DNA from: Linyphia triangularis
Taxonomy: Eukaryota; Arthropoda; Arachnida; Araneae; Linyphiidae
Assembly: GCA_963978545.1 (NCBI GenBank)
Contig: OZ021731.1
Span: 56,035,242 to 56,099,241 of the forward strand
Direction: 5' to 3'
Length of the DNA: 64,000 nt
Part shown: piece after piece, positions 38,803 to 50,514 of the stretch
Position numbering within the stretch: position 1 is the first letter of the stretch
How the letters are laid out: each line of letters starts with the position of its first letter
Made by a program: the position numbers and the translations under genes
The notes under the pieces: generated by a model
The model's input: only the letters and a program-made list of their open reading frames with translations
The model's database searches: none
What the model was told of the DNA's origin: nothing

Positions 38803-39569
38803 AAGGGTCATCTAGAAAGTAAGTTTCCCACATCACCACAAATTAACGCTGTAAAAGGTGAGAAGGTTCAAGCCGAATAGATTGGGACTGGGGCTATCGT
38901 ATGTGGCAGTTGTAACTTCCACAAATTAACGCTGTAAAAGGTGCGAAGGTTCAAGCCAAATAGATTGGGGTTGGGGCTATCGTATGTGGCAGTTGTAACT
39001 TCCACAAATTAACGCTGAAAAAGGTGCGAAGGTTCAAGCCGAATAGATTGGGGTTGGGGCTATCGTAAGTGGCAGTTGTAACTTCCTGATTGCTTATATT
39101 AATGATGTTGTAGACCATGAAGATGTTGTCTCATTTCTTCTACCGCTGACTGCGGGGAGAGGTTTGGGATAAAGTTTTTGAACATACAGAAGGTTTGTCG
39201 TAAGTGTCGGGATTTTTATCCATGATGAACAGCACTGCAGACAATCATTGATGATGGACTTGTAGAGCAGGTACAGCAGTGCATTCTGCAGAAAAGCTGT
39301 TTTACATTATTTACAAAATTGAGGAGCCATTTTCTGACAAACGAAGGCCTACAGACAACTGCAACAGGCTGGCTCTATTCCCAGGCAGCAGATTTCTGCA
39401 ACAATGGAATAAAAAAACTTATACCATGGAATACCAAATTTTACAATTCCATTGGTTATATTGAGAAGTAGCTGAAATATTGCTATATTTTTTGCAATGA
39501 ATCCAAGTAATTATGTTTTTTAAAATTTTTTGATGGGTATTGAGAAATTTAATTTCCGGATGATCCCGT
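38803..39569 (+). mobile_element. Mariner relic with internal tandem triplication
   Basis: The left end AGGGTCATCTAGAAAG-like and right end, inverted, GGGATCATCCGGAAA-like form imperfect inverted repeats. Near the right end (39368-39466) one frame reads W-L-Y-S-Q-A-A-D-F, then N-N-G-I-K-K-L-I-P and Y-I-E-K-stop, the C-terminal end of a mariner transposase. The catalytic core is gone. Three copies of an 83-base unit lie near the left end. It is inactive and sits in the ZFE12-ZFE13 intron. Confidence 0.78.
38837..39088. repeat. 83-bp unit in three tandem copies
   Basis: Units start at 38837, 38920 and 39003, each beginning CACAAATTAACGCTG and including GGTTCAAGCC and GGCAGTTGTAACTTC. Copies differ at only a few bases, so the expansion is recent compared with the decay of the surrounding mariner relic. 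Confidence 0.92.
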
Positions 39570-40080
39570 ATTTAACATTATGATTCTATAAAAATATAAA
39601 TAGCAGACTATGTTCAATACTAACATGATAATATTTTTACTGCATATATTAAAACTGCACTACACTGTTACAGTATAAACATAGTAAATACAACAAGTAA
39701 TATCACAATTTAAAATTTTATACATGTGTCTTTTTTAAACATATAAAAAACATAGAAATGTGCATACATATTATCAAAATAACATAACTTGCATAAATAT
39801 AAAATCATTAAAATAAATCAATTACTTCTTTAGAAGTAAAATGCTGCCTACATAATTATCAGGATGACACACAGAAACAAATTGAATATTAAAAAAAATA
39901 ACTTATTTTGAAAAATATATAAATATATATAAATAGTTGCAACTATAATGTAACTTTAACCAAAATCAAATTAATATTTTGATTTTCCTTCAAAAAAACC
40001 ACAGAAAAAAAAATTAATTTTTCTCTCGATATTAATATTTATTTTTAATTTAAGATACATTCCTATTAGCAGTGCTATTC
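39570..40080. other. Spacer downstream of ZFE12
   Basis: AT-rich 3' region; no distinct gene. Several TTTATT words (AATAAA on the minus strand, for example near 40038) could serve ZFE12. Confidence 0.35.
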
Positions 40081-40355
40081 TTATGTCAGATTATGGATTT
40101 GAAATTTGTGATATTTTAATTGTTCGTTTCTCTTAAAAGAGAGCGAGCATACATCACACTTAAACGGTCTTTCTCCAGTGTGTACAATAGAGTGCATCTT
40201 CATTGTGGATTTGAAAGGAAATTTCTTGGGGCAATAAGGACAGTTGTAGACCTTTTTTTGTGCAATCAGAGGTTTCTTTCTTGAAACAGATGATTCTACA
40301 TGAACAGTAGTACTCAGATTTCTGAAGTTTGCAAAAGGTGCACCAGCAATAAACT
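40081..40355 (-). CDS. ZFE12: alternative terminal exon, C2H2 finger pair
   Basis: Acceptor GATCTGTTTTAG ends at 40356, phase 1, exon start AGTTTATTG. The peptide is about 91 residues with a Lys-rich stretch just before finger 1. Finger 1 (39-59) has contacts F,S,T,M and Met for the core helix Leu; finger 2 (67-88) R,E,Q,Y. The linker is HTGERPF. It groups with neither the D-P, G-L nor A-V spacer family, so it is an isolated member. All ligands are present. Confidence 0.92.
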
Positions 40356-41729
40356 CTAAAACAGATCACGAAGTTAAGAGAAAACACAAATGCCAACAGA
40401 AAATGATTTCATAGATTTGAAAAATTTATAAAATTGAATAATAAACTAAATATAATTTAGTATAAATTAGATTAAAATTATACAAATTATAACAAAAACC
40501 ATCGTTTGCAATAAAAAAAAAAAAAAAAAATAAATTTAAAATGTCAATATTTTTTCAAAGGGCTCCTTTCTAACACTTAGTTTGAGAAACAGCTTAATTT
40601 TCTGATAAGCTAAATATATTGTTTTTAATTCTGGTACCAAGACTTTATTGAATCAATGAACAAAAACTTTCCTTTGAAATGTGATGGCTAAAAATTCAAT
40701 AGTATTGAAAATAATTGGCAAAATTATTTACTCAGTGCACAAACTATTTGAAAAAGCAATAAGTAGATTTTTTTCACTTATATCATAAACAGTTGGTTGG
40801 CATAAAAGTTGAAAAAGCAATGTAGAGTTATTTCAAATGATAAATTTTTTATTGAAGCAAGATAACTTTTTAGAAAGTAACAATAGAATGGATAAAAAAA
40901 ATATAATTCCCTTGTAGAGAAAATTGATGGCAAATCTATTATAACAAGGATAACGGGCAAGTTGAATAATGTCATTAGGAGAGAAAGGGGGAAATTTAAT
41001 ACAATTGAATTAACTGTTTGCTACTGTAATACATTTGAGGTCATAATTAGTAAAAATAGAGCAATGCTATGCTGCTCTGAAAAAAAAAATGCCTCCATTA
41101 GGATTATGTATTAAAACAAAATTATAAGTAGCTCACTACACAGACAAAGGCACCTTTCCTATCAAAACATGTGTGTATGTGTGAGTTAAAAGTATAAATA
41201 CCCTCCTCCCTCCCACTCATATCTGTAGATTACAGAATGCAGTGCCACAACACTTTAGAAATTAGATTTAAAGGTATTAAAAATTTCCAATTTTTAAATG
41301 GGTAGATGAATGATAGCCTTGCAGATGCCTTTCAAATAGAACTTCCCAGCATTTGTGTCTATTATGGGAGAAACTATCTTTAAGCAGTCAATAATAAAGA
41401 AAGTTATAAATACATAAAAATACAATGAATAAATATAGCAATTCATAAATAAATAATTTTGCACTTTAAAAAAGTTTCCTTATTAAATGAAAGAAAACAC
41501 AATTTCAGTGTAGAAAAAATATATAGTATATATGCGTTTCAATCCTGTAAATATGCCATTTTTTAGACAGAGTTTCTAAAACTTAAGGTTTAATTTTGTT
41601 TTTATGCATTTGGTAATAAAATTTAATTAGTGAGTTATCAAGTCATATTCTTCAATTCAGATATGTAAACTAAAATGCAATATATACTAACATTAGCGAT
41701 TTCATTAACATTTATTGAATGTTTAGCTC
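40356..41729. other. Spacer between pseudo-exon and ZFE12
   Basis: AT-rich; poly-A run at 40513-40531. No coding signal or terminal repeats noticed. Confidence 0.35.
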
Positions 41730-41877
41730 AGCCAACATTTCACAGCTTTTTAGTAGGTTTCACAAACATGATATTGAAATTGATTGCTCCTGTATGTAGA
41801 CTTTTATTATGGACATGTACAAGAATTTCACAAAGAGCACACACATATTTTCACAACAGTAAGATTGCGACTGCGGG
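41730..41877 (-). pseudogene. Probable relic of a finger-pair exon
   Basis: On the minus strand one frame gives Y-V-C-A-L-C and, after a deletion, a linker-like L-H-T-G; in the next frame S-N-Q-x-x-Q-Y-H, the conserved end of finger 2, follows directly. The rest of both fingers is missing. The order C-x2-C, H-T-G, S-N-Q, Y-H matches the exon plan of ZFE11. An AG at 41878-41879 could be the old acceptor. Heavily deleted, so moderate confidence only. Confidence 0.5.
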
Positions 41878-42219
41878 CTAGTTTAGTGAAAGATAATCGC
41901 TCATGTTTTTACTGAAACTAGACACGCAGCATTTACAACAAAGAAGTTAGAAGGAATGAATAACAGAACCACTTCCTCTGAGAATCAGATACAGTCTGAT
42001 ATAATGACCACTATCACGTGCACAGCGCAAGAAAGCAGTTATATGTTGGCCGCTTGTGCTATGGACGTGATAGTCCCATTAGAGAGCATGATATGCTGCT
42101 CTGCATATGTATGTTTGCAGAAGTTAAATGTTTCAATCAAAGAAATAGTGATTATTATTTTCATGTATCTATGTTTAAAATTAATAAATATTTAATTTAG
42201 TAGCAACAAACTTTAACAA

Positions 42220-42564
42220 CAAGGTTCCCACTCAAATCACAGAATGAAAATCAATGACTTTTCAGGACTTTGAAAATTTGTTTTCAGGCATCATGTCTAT
42301 ATAAATTTTTAATAATGCATATTCTACCAAAAAAGTTACAAGTTGCTGGATGCGTAAAACAAATATGACAAGAGAATTCCAATACAGTGCAGATAAGTGG
42401 CGGTCATACGGGAATAGCAAGCCCGAGTTGTATTTTTATAACTTTTGCAGTTGGGCACACAACATCTGCAAAAATTAAGGTCTTTTAAGAACCTCTAAGC
42501 ATTTTCAAGGCCTAGAAAACAAGTTCAAAATTAATAAGCACTTTTAATGACCGTGAGAACCCTG
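42220..42564. mobile_element. Short non-autonomous element, GGTTCCCACTC / GAGAACCCTG ends
   Basis: Closely related along its length to 53001-53420: both share CCCACTCAAATCACA, AAAATCAATGACTTTT, TGGCGGTCA and GTTGGGCACACAACATC in order. The ends are imperfect inverted repeats of the CAGGGTTCCCAC type. AACAA on the left and AACAT on the right suggest a mutated 5-bp target duplication. No coding capacity. Confidence 0.72.
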
Positions 42565-43091
42565 AACATGTATGCAGGGTGTAGTATATGGCTCAAATGC
42601 TGGCTATTCCAATCTTAATACAAAAAGATATTTTTCTGCAAAAGTTCCAAGTAAAAAAAAAGGAGTGAGAGACATGTAATTGCAAAAATCATGAACCTTA
42701 TGTTTATTATTAGAATGAAGAAACAATGCCATATTTAGTAAATACAATACTATTTTTCAAGAAAGGTATGTAATCAATAAACACAATAAGGTTTTAAATA
42801 ACTAACTTCATACAGTACAAAGTTCAAGAAATGTGCTAGTGTCTTAAAGTAAAGCAAACATCAACTTCATCCTAGGTGAAACAAAGTAGTAACTAATTAC
42901 TTAGTTAACTTACTAACACTATCAAATTTAATTCTTCATTTTTCAAAAAGTTGTTTTACACAAGCCGTAATTAACATCTTACTTAATACACCAGCTATTA
43001 TAAAACTTTTAATCATTATATCTTATTGAATAAGACTCATTTATTTAAATAGAAACATTACATTCAGTAAATATTAGCACACCAATTTTTT
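42565..43091. other. Spacer downstream of ZFE11
   Basis: AT-rich, no gene or repeat seen. Confidence 0.35.
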
Positions 43092-43354
43092 TTATGACAC
43101 AAAATTACTATGACTTTGCACTTTATGATACTGCAAAGCTTGATTGCTCTTGAAGCTTTTCTCACAAACAAGGCATTTAAATGGCCTTTCTCCTGTATGC
43201 ACCCGATTGTGGCGCACTAGTTCAAACTTGGCATTGAAATTTTTAGGACAAAACTGACACTGGTATCTATGGGCCAGATTTGATAAATTGTATCCATGAG
43301 AGGCAACAGCAACCTCATGTTGCCTTATTTTAACTTTCCTCTGAATAACACCAA
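43092..43354 (-). CDS. ZFE11: alternative terminal exon, C2H2 finger pair
   Basis: Acceptor TCATTTCATTTTAG ends at 43355 and the exon begins TTGGTGTTATT. The peptide is about 87 residues with a basic start to the spacer. Finger 1 (33-53) has contacts A,F,E,R; finger 2 (61-82) carries the recurring S,Q,A,Y helix. Linker HTGERPF. The finger-2 segment F-K-S-N-Q-A-L-Q-Y-H is repeated almost unchanged in ZFE3, ZFE4, ZFE8 and ZFE9. Every zinc ligand is present. Confidence 0.93.
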
Positions 43355-43924
43355 CTAAAATGAAATGAGAAGCATTTCAAACAGAATCCTAATAATTACA
43401 ACAACATAAAATACATATATGATGAAAATAATTTTTAGATAAATATAAATTATTGTAGAATAGAGATATTGAAAAGTGAAACATTTGAAGAAAAAAATTC
43501 TGAAATCAGATCAGAGAAAAGATTCCGAACTGAAACTTAAAAATTTTATGGCGGATTTTTAAGATAAACAAATGCGAGACAGAATTAAATCTAGATAGAA
43601 TAGAAATAATACAAATTTTACAAATTCCTTCATATTTTTTTTAGGAGGCATATTAAGAGATTGTACACAACATAGTGACAATACAAAGGCTAAAAATATA
43701 AAGGGAAATTTAAGTGAAATTATTTATTTTATATTCTAAAACAACATAATAAATAATTTAAAATAGTAGTCATTATTAAGGAACAGAAATTAAAAAATGG
43801 CATTGGAAAGACATTTTTTTTAAGAAAACATGTTTGGATTAGTATTAAAATGTTTCATTGAATGATATAATAAATATTACTCACAACATCAAAAATTAAA
43901 TTTTTTTGACAATTTATAATAACA

Positions 43925-43967
<43 letters not shown>

Positions 43968-44487
43968 ACTGGCATACAAACTATATTAATATATTTTAAA
44001 GAATGTTATGAACTATTAAGTAAAAACATTAAGTCAATACAATTTTTCAAGAAGAAGACAGTTTCATTTATACACATCACAGAAAATTATATTCAAAACA
44101 TGCATCTCAATTTTAGGATTAAAGTCCATTAAAAAGTTTGTAAAACAAAGTTGATAGAAATTCTATGTTATCTATATTTTGCATGGCAGGTTACTTAGTT
44201 TTCGATCAAAATAAGAATAAATTTCATTAAAGCAGGACAAGTACTTAAAACTGATCGGTTAAGTTTTACACAGTGAAGCAATTGTAAACATTTACATTAC
44301 ATAAAAACTCTACTACTACTTCAAACAATACATAAAAACTCAATCCACACTACTGCAGCAATGGCTCTGCTCCAATTCTGAAACTTCGCCATCAGTTAGT
44401 TTGAGATACGTTTCCATCATTCAGACCGGATTTAATCATTATGGTTTAACTAACAGCAAATCATAGATTGACAGCAAAAAAAAATAT
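43355..44487. other. Spacer between ZFE10 and ZFE11, with a 39-base poly-A
   Basis: A run of 39 A at 43928-43966 is the longest homopolymer in the window. It has no SINE or retroelement body beside it that I recognise. The rest is AT-rich with a short moderately GC patch at 44340-44450. Confidence 0.4.
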
Positions 44488-44774
44488 TTAAGTATCCCAT
44501 ATTCCTCTCAGGAGAAAAAGCCAGTGAGCTTGTGTTTCATGAAACTTCAGAGTGTGAAAGCTTTTAAAGACCTCTCCACATCTGTCACACTTGTTCGGCT
44601 TTTCTCCAATATGCATATAAATATGGCGAATAAGGTCCAGTTTGGAAATACATATTTTGGGACAAAATTCACATTGATATCCTTTAATAGCTAATTCTAG
44701 ATCAAAAAAATATTCAGCGACTTGATGAGGTGTAATTATTTGCTTGAAAGGACTTCCACAAAATTTAGCAGCAG
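44488..44774 (-). CDS. ZFE10: finger pair with divergent linker and long tail
   Basis: Acceptor TTTTATTTAG ends at 44775; exon start CTGCTGCTAAA (A-A group). The peptide is about 95 residues. Finger 1 (35-55) has contacts S,L,D,R and Cys at the core Phe position; the linker is HIGEKPN, with Ile for Thr and Asn for Phe. Finger 2 (63-84) has S,H,T,F. An 11-residue hydrophobic tail (W-L-F-L-L...) follows the last His, unlike the short polar tails elsewhere. Ligands are complete, but the constraint looks relaxed. Confidence 0.88.
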
Positions 44775-46329
44775 CTAAATAAAATAAAACTGATTATCAT
44801 AGCAAGAAATTACAAAAAAAAAAAAAAAAAAGACATTTTCTAAAATGAATGTATTTCATCAAAAGTTACGGAAAACATAGAATTTGCCAAAAAATATTAC
44901 TTCGAAACAAATTAATGATAAAATGATTAACATGTTTAAAATAAATTTTCAGAATTGATACAAAAATCCTATAAATGAAAATTAAACCATTAAAAAAACA
45001 AATTTATATTCCTTTTCACATAAAACGCATGAACATTTTTGACACATTACACTATTCCAATATACAAATAACTAGTTTATTATGTAATATATTTACAATA
45101 TGTACAAAAAATTACATTTTACAATTCAATTAAAAAAGTGTTTGAAATGAAATTCACATGAATTTTAAACATATTATTACAGCATTTCTCCAAACTTTTT
45201 TTTTTAAATTTCAATAAATTAAAAAAAAGCTTCAAGATAATGAAAGTCGGTAGAAGAGACACTACAAGCCTTGATAAAGTTGGATTTTACAAACAGAAAC
45301 TACTTAAAATTTTCTAATTTTACCTAAAGGCAATAGAGTAAGGAATAATTATCTTTAAACAAAAATAGCTTTGGGAAAAAAAAAAAAAAATGAAGAATCT
45401 CACATGAATTTACATTTAAAATACCATACATACTATGAAATTACTATGATTAAATTACTGTTACTAATACTACATACTATGAATTGCATACAAGTGAAAT
45501 GTAGAAGAATGAGTTTAGTAATACCTTCATGTAAAGATAAGAAACCTGATATTTAGATGTATCCAGTATTTTCTCCTTTGAAATACACCAGCATGAGAAT
45601 TGATTCTCCACACTTTTTTTTCTTAAATGAAACTGCATGTGTCAATCAAATTCGTTTTACTGAGATTAAAGTTAGATTAGTATATAGCACAAAAACAGGA
45701 AAAAGTTAATTTAATAGGTATAGTGAAAGCAAAATTATTCAGAAGAAAAAACTCAGGGTTCATACAGATTTTGAAAAGTTAAAAATAAATATTTTTTAGG
45801 GACTTTTTAATGACCTTTTAAAGTTTTTTAACCCTCTGAGCATCAAGGGAATGTGCGAAATTATAGTTGTTTTCCCTGCAACAATTTTTAAATTATATTT
45901 CTGATTCAAATATATAATTTTTTAAAATTATTTTTTATTTATTTTGTTTTAAGTAGGTTTTAAGCTATCATCCTAATAAAAAGATTTAAAAAATATTTTA
46001 TTTTACATTTTATTTATAAATTTAAAAAGGTTGTGTATTGTTAAGGACCTCTTATAAATTTGTAGCAACAAAAATTCATTGTTTCCTTACAAATAAATTC
46101 AAAATATTATATTATAAGAATCAAATAATAATCGAAAAGAACTTTATTTATAACTTCGGCAATTTTTTTTTATGAGTAACGAAAGCCCATTTATACTTGA
46201 AGTAAAATTTAAAGTCTTTCAAGAAATAAGGCTAATCCAAGTAGCTTGGAAGATAAAACTGCTCCAAATAATTGTAAAACAATAAAACTTGTTACCTTTC
46301 TTTAAAAAAAAAAACCACACAAACAGTTT
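44775..46329. other. Spacer between ZFE9 and ZFE10
   Basis: AT-rich. At 45757-45840 a CAGGGTTCATACAG start followed by GGGACTTTTTAATGACC resembles a fragment of the CAGGGTTCCCAC element family, too degraded to bound. Nothing else recognised. Confidence 0.35.
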
Positions 46330-46610
46330 TTACTATAAATCTCCAATATGGATGATTAACATTTATGTGCAACTGCAACTTATTCAAGCAATTTTGAGCA
46401 CATGTTTTGATAGAGTTTGATCGCTACATAAAAGTCATCAATTCTGTGCCATTGACTATATTTTTTACCCCTAAAACTTGGTCATAGACAATAAATCTAC
46501 CTGCTAAGTTTCAGATTGATTGGGTGATGGTAAATGAGTTAAATACTCTTCCGGAAATTTTGCCCGCCACAAACCAAATCAAAATTAGTATAAAAGATTA
46601 AAAAATAAAT
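46330..46610. repeat. Dispersed repeat, copy B
   Basis: Same-orientation relative of 13855-14140; shared words run in the same order over about 270 bases (ATTTATGTGCAACTG, GCAATTTTGAGC, CAATTCTGTGCCATTGA, AAGTTTCAGATTGATTGG). Copy B lacks the poly-C run. Unknown element class. Confidence 0.55.
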
Positions 46611-46896
46611 ATGCTCCTCAATCAAAACAAAAAGAAATATAAAAAATTAACTATTTATGTAACTAGTTGAAGAAACCTCATTTATCAAAACAACAATGAA
46701 GCATACTATTACTTGCAATATTTGAGTTAAAATTTTTTGATATCAGTCTTTCTTTTTATACAAAAAGAAAACTTAGTGAAGCAGAATACATAAATTCAAA
46801 CTTAATAGCCAAAATTCTCATACACACTACTTGTCTGTATTATTTCAATACATGCCTCTACCGTTAAGGGTTAAAACATGAATGCAGAAGTTTCAG

Positions 46897-47153
46897 TTAA
46901 GTATAAATACCATGTACATGTGTCATATGGTATTTTACAGCCTGATTGCTCTTAAAAGATTTAAAGCACTTTTCGCAACGAAATGGTTTTTCTCCTGTAT
47001 GCACAAGCATATGTCTATTCAGTTTATAATTATTTGGGAAAACCTTGGAGCAAATGCGACAATGAAAGAGTTTTATATAGGAAGACGAGTTTTCTTCAGA
47101 AGAATCTAAGTTGTCTGTCCACTTTTGGTGTCTTATAAGTACTTCAGTTGTAA
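46897..47153 (-). CDS. ZFE9: alternative terminal exon, C2H2 finger pair
   Basis: Acceptor TTTCTTTTCTTGCAG ends at 47154, phase 1. The peptide is about 85 residues with an acidic Ser-rich patch in the spacer (S-S-E-E-N-S-S-S). Finger 1 (32-52) has contacts N,Y,K,R; finger 2 (60-81) S,Q,A,Y with Val for the helix Leu. Linker HTGEKPF. A 75-codon open frame on the opposite strand is only its shadow. Full set of zinc ligands. Confidence 0.93.
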
Positions 47154-47756
47154 CTGCAAGAAAAGAAATATAAATAGCTTAACGACATGAAAGTGAGCAG
47201 TTTCTAATAAAAAAATTAAAGGTTCTCTTAACTAGTAACTAATATACGAGTATGTTCAACTATATTTTTTGCTATTTTTACAATAGTTAGGGAATCGAAT
47301 TTAAATTGAAGTTATATAATAAACCATTATGGAAACAATGACAAACTAAAAGAAAGATTTAGATAAATATACAAATACTATTTCTGCTTGCTTGGTAAAA
47401 TTAATATTAACTCCAATCTGTCATATTTAAAAACAAGTTTTAAAGTAACTAATTGTGAATGACCAATAAACATTTCAATAATTTTTAACTGATACTATTT
47501 TACACCTATCTTAAACATACCACAAACACATACCTTAAAATTTCCACACACAATTGCACTATCTTTTGTTAAATATTACCTTATTTCCTACAGGAGTCGA
47601 GCTCAATACAATACCATAATCAGATACATAAAAAAAAATGCAAAATTCAAAAATATTTATTTTTTAAAAACTATTGACAAGTATTTCATTATTGTTAAAT
47701 TCATACAAGAAAAACATCTTATAAACATTCACAACATACATAATTTGAATTTTTTT
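47154..47756. other. Spacer between ZFE8 and ZFE9
   Basis: AT-rich, nothing recognised. Confidence 0.35.
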
Positions 47757-47998
47757 TTACACGCATAAATGATGAACATGCGATTTATGGTACTTTAATG
47801 CTTGATTGCTCTTGAAGCACTTTTCACATGCATCACACTTGTAAGGTCTTTCTCCAGTATGTACAAGAATATGACGGACAAGATCGTTCTTTTTATAAAA
47901 CATTTTAGAACAAAATGTGCACTGATGAAAATTAATATCTGGTATGTAAGCACTGGCATTTCCTTGTTCGACTTCTCTTCTATGGAATTTAACAGCAG
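47757..47998 (-). CDS. ZFE8: alternative terminal exon, C2H2 finger pair
   Basis: Acceptor TATTTTTATTTCAG ends at 47999; exon start CTGCTGTTAAA (A-A-V group shared with ZFE5 and similar to ZFE6/7). The peptide is about 80 residues. Finger 1 (27-47) has contacts K,N,D,R, finger 2 (55-76) S,Q,A,Y; linker HTGERPY. The longest open frame over this exon is in a different frame and is not the protein. Ends four residues after the last His. Confidence 0.93.
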
Positions 47999-48840
47999 CT
48001 GAAATAAAAATATAACTTTAAAGGATAAATTCAAAAGCAAATTAATAAGTGTATTTAAATTTTAGTGTAAATAAAATGGTATAATTATAAAACAAAAATG
48101 GCCTAGTTGAAGAAATAAAGTAAATTAGAATATAGTCTAAACATGCAGAAAGATTTATAGGACAAGGCAATATCAGAATAAAAAAAGCATTAAAACATAT
48201 AACTCCAATTAGCTTGATATTTAAACAAAACTGTACTATTGAAAGTTTATGTTTTGAAATACTAAATTATATTTTGACCATTGTTTTAACTTCAATACAT
48301 ACATTTTCAGTGCACATCAATGTTTTGTTGGAATCGAATTTAGAATAATAAGTACTAAATTAAAACTGAAAGAAAAATGAAAAGTATTTACAAACAAAAA
48401 ATGCTTTATTTTAAAATAGTTTGTAGTACTACAAAGTAATTCCCAATAATAAAAGTAATAACATACAATGACCTCAAAGTAAAAGGTGACAGCCATTTTA
48501 ATAATTATAAAAAGATAAGCGACTAGAATTAACAAATTGCTGAAACAATAAATTTTAATAGCCAGAAATCTCAAAGATTAATATAGTTTTATATTGTCTT
48601 AAGAGTATGTTAGTTTAAAAGCTGAAGCTTCAGGAAAGATATAATTAATTTTCTGTCACAATAGGTTAACTTTTATCAAATACTTGTAATCATGAAGTTG
48701 TACTAAATAGCAAATATTTAAATTAAAAAGTTATCAAGTGTTGCAAATATTATCAATTCTCAACAAAAATGAAATATTATTAAAGATACATTTTCAAATA
48801 TCAGTCGAATTCTCAAGACATAAAAATTATTTATGAATAC
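47999..48840. other. Spacer between ZFE8 and the pogo-like repeat
   Basis: AT-rich. An 85-codon hydrophobic open frame at 48317-48574 (minus) has the composition of random AT-rich DNA and no domain. Confidence 0.35.
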
Positions 48841-49018
48841 ACATAGTCAAACTCCATTAACACGAAATCGCTTAACAAGAAATCCCGTTTAACGAGAAGT
48901 AAATGCAGTTCTCCGTACTTAAAACTTAATGTTAATTTATTCGTTTAACGTGAAATTCGGTTAACACAAACAATTTCGGCGACCCTATCGACTTTGCTTT
49001 AACAGGGTTTGACTGTAA
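48841..49018. mobile_element. pogo/Tigger-like miniature element
   Basis: Ends AGTCAAACTCC-like on the left and, inverted, CAGTCAAACCCTGTT on the right. The interior has repeated TTAACGNGAAAT words on both strands, as in Tigger/pogo-type miniature elements. TA follows the right end; the left flank is less clear. About 180 bases, no coding capacity. Confidence 0.6.
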
Positions 49019-50239
49019 TATCTATTAAAAGTTACAAGTAATATTTATAGTCAAAAAACAGCTGAAAGAAGAAAAAAAAAAAAAAAAAAATTGAACAGCA
49101 AATTATTAAACAAACTTAAATCTTGATATAAAAAATGATAGTTATTACATCAAACATTGAAAGATAATGATTACTAAAGAGGGTAAGCTATGATGTATTT
49201 AGATTGCCACATCTGAAAAAAAAAAGAACCATGGTCATAATTCTTACTACAGATATTATAGAACACTTTTCGTGCCAAAAAAAAAGAGCATCAGCACATT
49301 TTATTGGTGCACAGTTATAATTGGTGTGTCGGCACTTTGATCTCATCCTTAATCTCAACTGTCACACATACAAAAACTAGAGAAGGGATATCCAATTACA
49401 AAGTATAATAATTGAACAAACCAGTACAATAATTTGTATTTTAAATCACTAGATAATTGAGGACTAGAAATGGAAAACGACATAAGTACCTACAAAATCG
49501 AAACTCTTTTTTTTTTTACGGAAAAATGTCCTTTAGACTAAGCTAAAAAAAGTGGAGAACACCCAAAGTGTGAACTCCAGTAGTAATAGTTAAAAAATTT
49601 GTCAAAAAAAAAATGCTGATTGTATGTGCCATGCAAAGTGAAGTAGAGAACGTCATAAGTGCAATAAAAGTAACAATAATATTAAGAAGGTATTTAAGAA
49701 CTAAACCTAAGGAAGTAGGCTATGAACCCGAAGGAGTGAAATGGAGAAAGCCCTAAGTAGCAGATGCGAGTCTTCTTCATTTTTCGTCTCTCCTGAAATT
49801 TTTTCTTTTTTGGACTTTTGTTGTGTTCCATTTTTGGTCGTCAATTGTTTTGTAATTATTTGCTGAAATTTAAATTTCAAAGGCAATAACAAAAATTATT
49901 TGTAAGCAAGATATTCTTCATTTCATAACTATTTAAGGAAACTAAAAACACTCAAAGAAAATACAAGCAACAAAATATTTGTAACTAAAGTTGGCAAAAT
50001 TAAGACACAGGAAAAATCCAGACAAAAAGTATAAATTCAAGCAGACTGAATATAATTTTATTTTTTAATATAGAATATAAGTTAAAAAACTGAAATTGTA
50101 TTCAAGGTATTTGTTAAGGTTACAATGAAAAATTATCGAAGGTACCGAAGATTTAATGTCGATCTTCTCTTTTACATTTTCTAATATCTTTAAATTACCA
50201 TAAAAATAAATGGTGTCCCAATGATTTTTTTTTTACATT
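49019..50239. other. Spacer downstream of ZFE7
   Basis: AT-rich with an A run at 49072-49090. A minus-strand AATAAA lies about 180 bases after the ZFE7 stop (near 50058). No other feature. Confidence 0.35.
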
Positions 50240-50514
50240 CTACATTGTGTGGTTTTTAACAATGTGGTATTTCAAAGCTTGTTTGCTTTTGAAACTCTGA
50301 GAACAGAATTCACATTCGAATGGTTTTTCTCCAGTATGGACAAGCATATGACGCGCTAAATGAGCATTCGATTGAAATCTTTTACCACAGAAAGTACAAT
50401 CCGGGCTTCTTTTAACAGACATACCACTCAAACTTCTTTGTATGGAAAAGTCAGATGTCACATGAGCAAAATTCTTTTCACCTCTTGAAAAATCAGTGAA
50501 TTTATTAACAGCAA
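50240..50514 (-). CDS. ZFE7: alternative terminal exon, C2H2 finger pair
   Basis: Acceptor GTCTTTTTATTTCAG ends at 50515; exon start TTGCTGTTAATAAATTC, almost identical to ZFE6. The peptide is about 91 residues. Finger 1 (40-60) has contacts S,A,H,R; finger 2 (68-89) S,Q,A,Y; linker HTGEKPF. Spacer, finger 2 and the N-H-T-M end match ZFE6 closely, whereas the finger-1 contact residues differ (S,A,H against C,A,D). This is the clearest young duplicate pair with focused change in finger 1. Confidence 0.94.

Noticed and set aside
38837..39088. CRISPR-like repeat array
   Set aside because: Units are head-to-tail with no unique spacers, in a eukaryotic intron and inside a mariner relic.
43928..43966. 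Poly-A as the tail of a retroposed gene
   Set aside because: No coding or SINE-like body borders the run on either side; treated as a simple homopolymer.
46882..47109. Plus-strand 75-codon frame
   Set aside because: It is antisense to ZFE9 and carries no domain; the minus-strand frame explains the sequence.
48317..48574. 85-codon hydrophobic frame as a membrane protein
   Set aside because: Phe/Leu/Ile/Tyr richness is what random AT-rich DNA encodes; no start context, splice or homology support.
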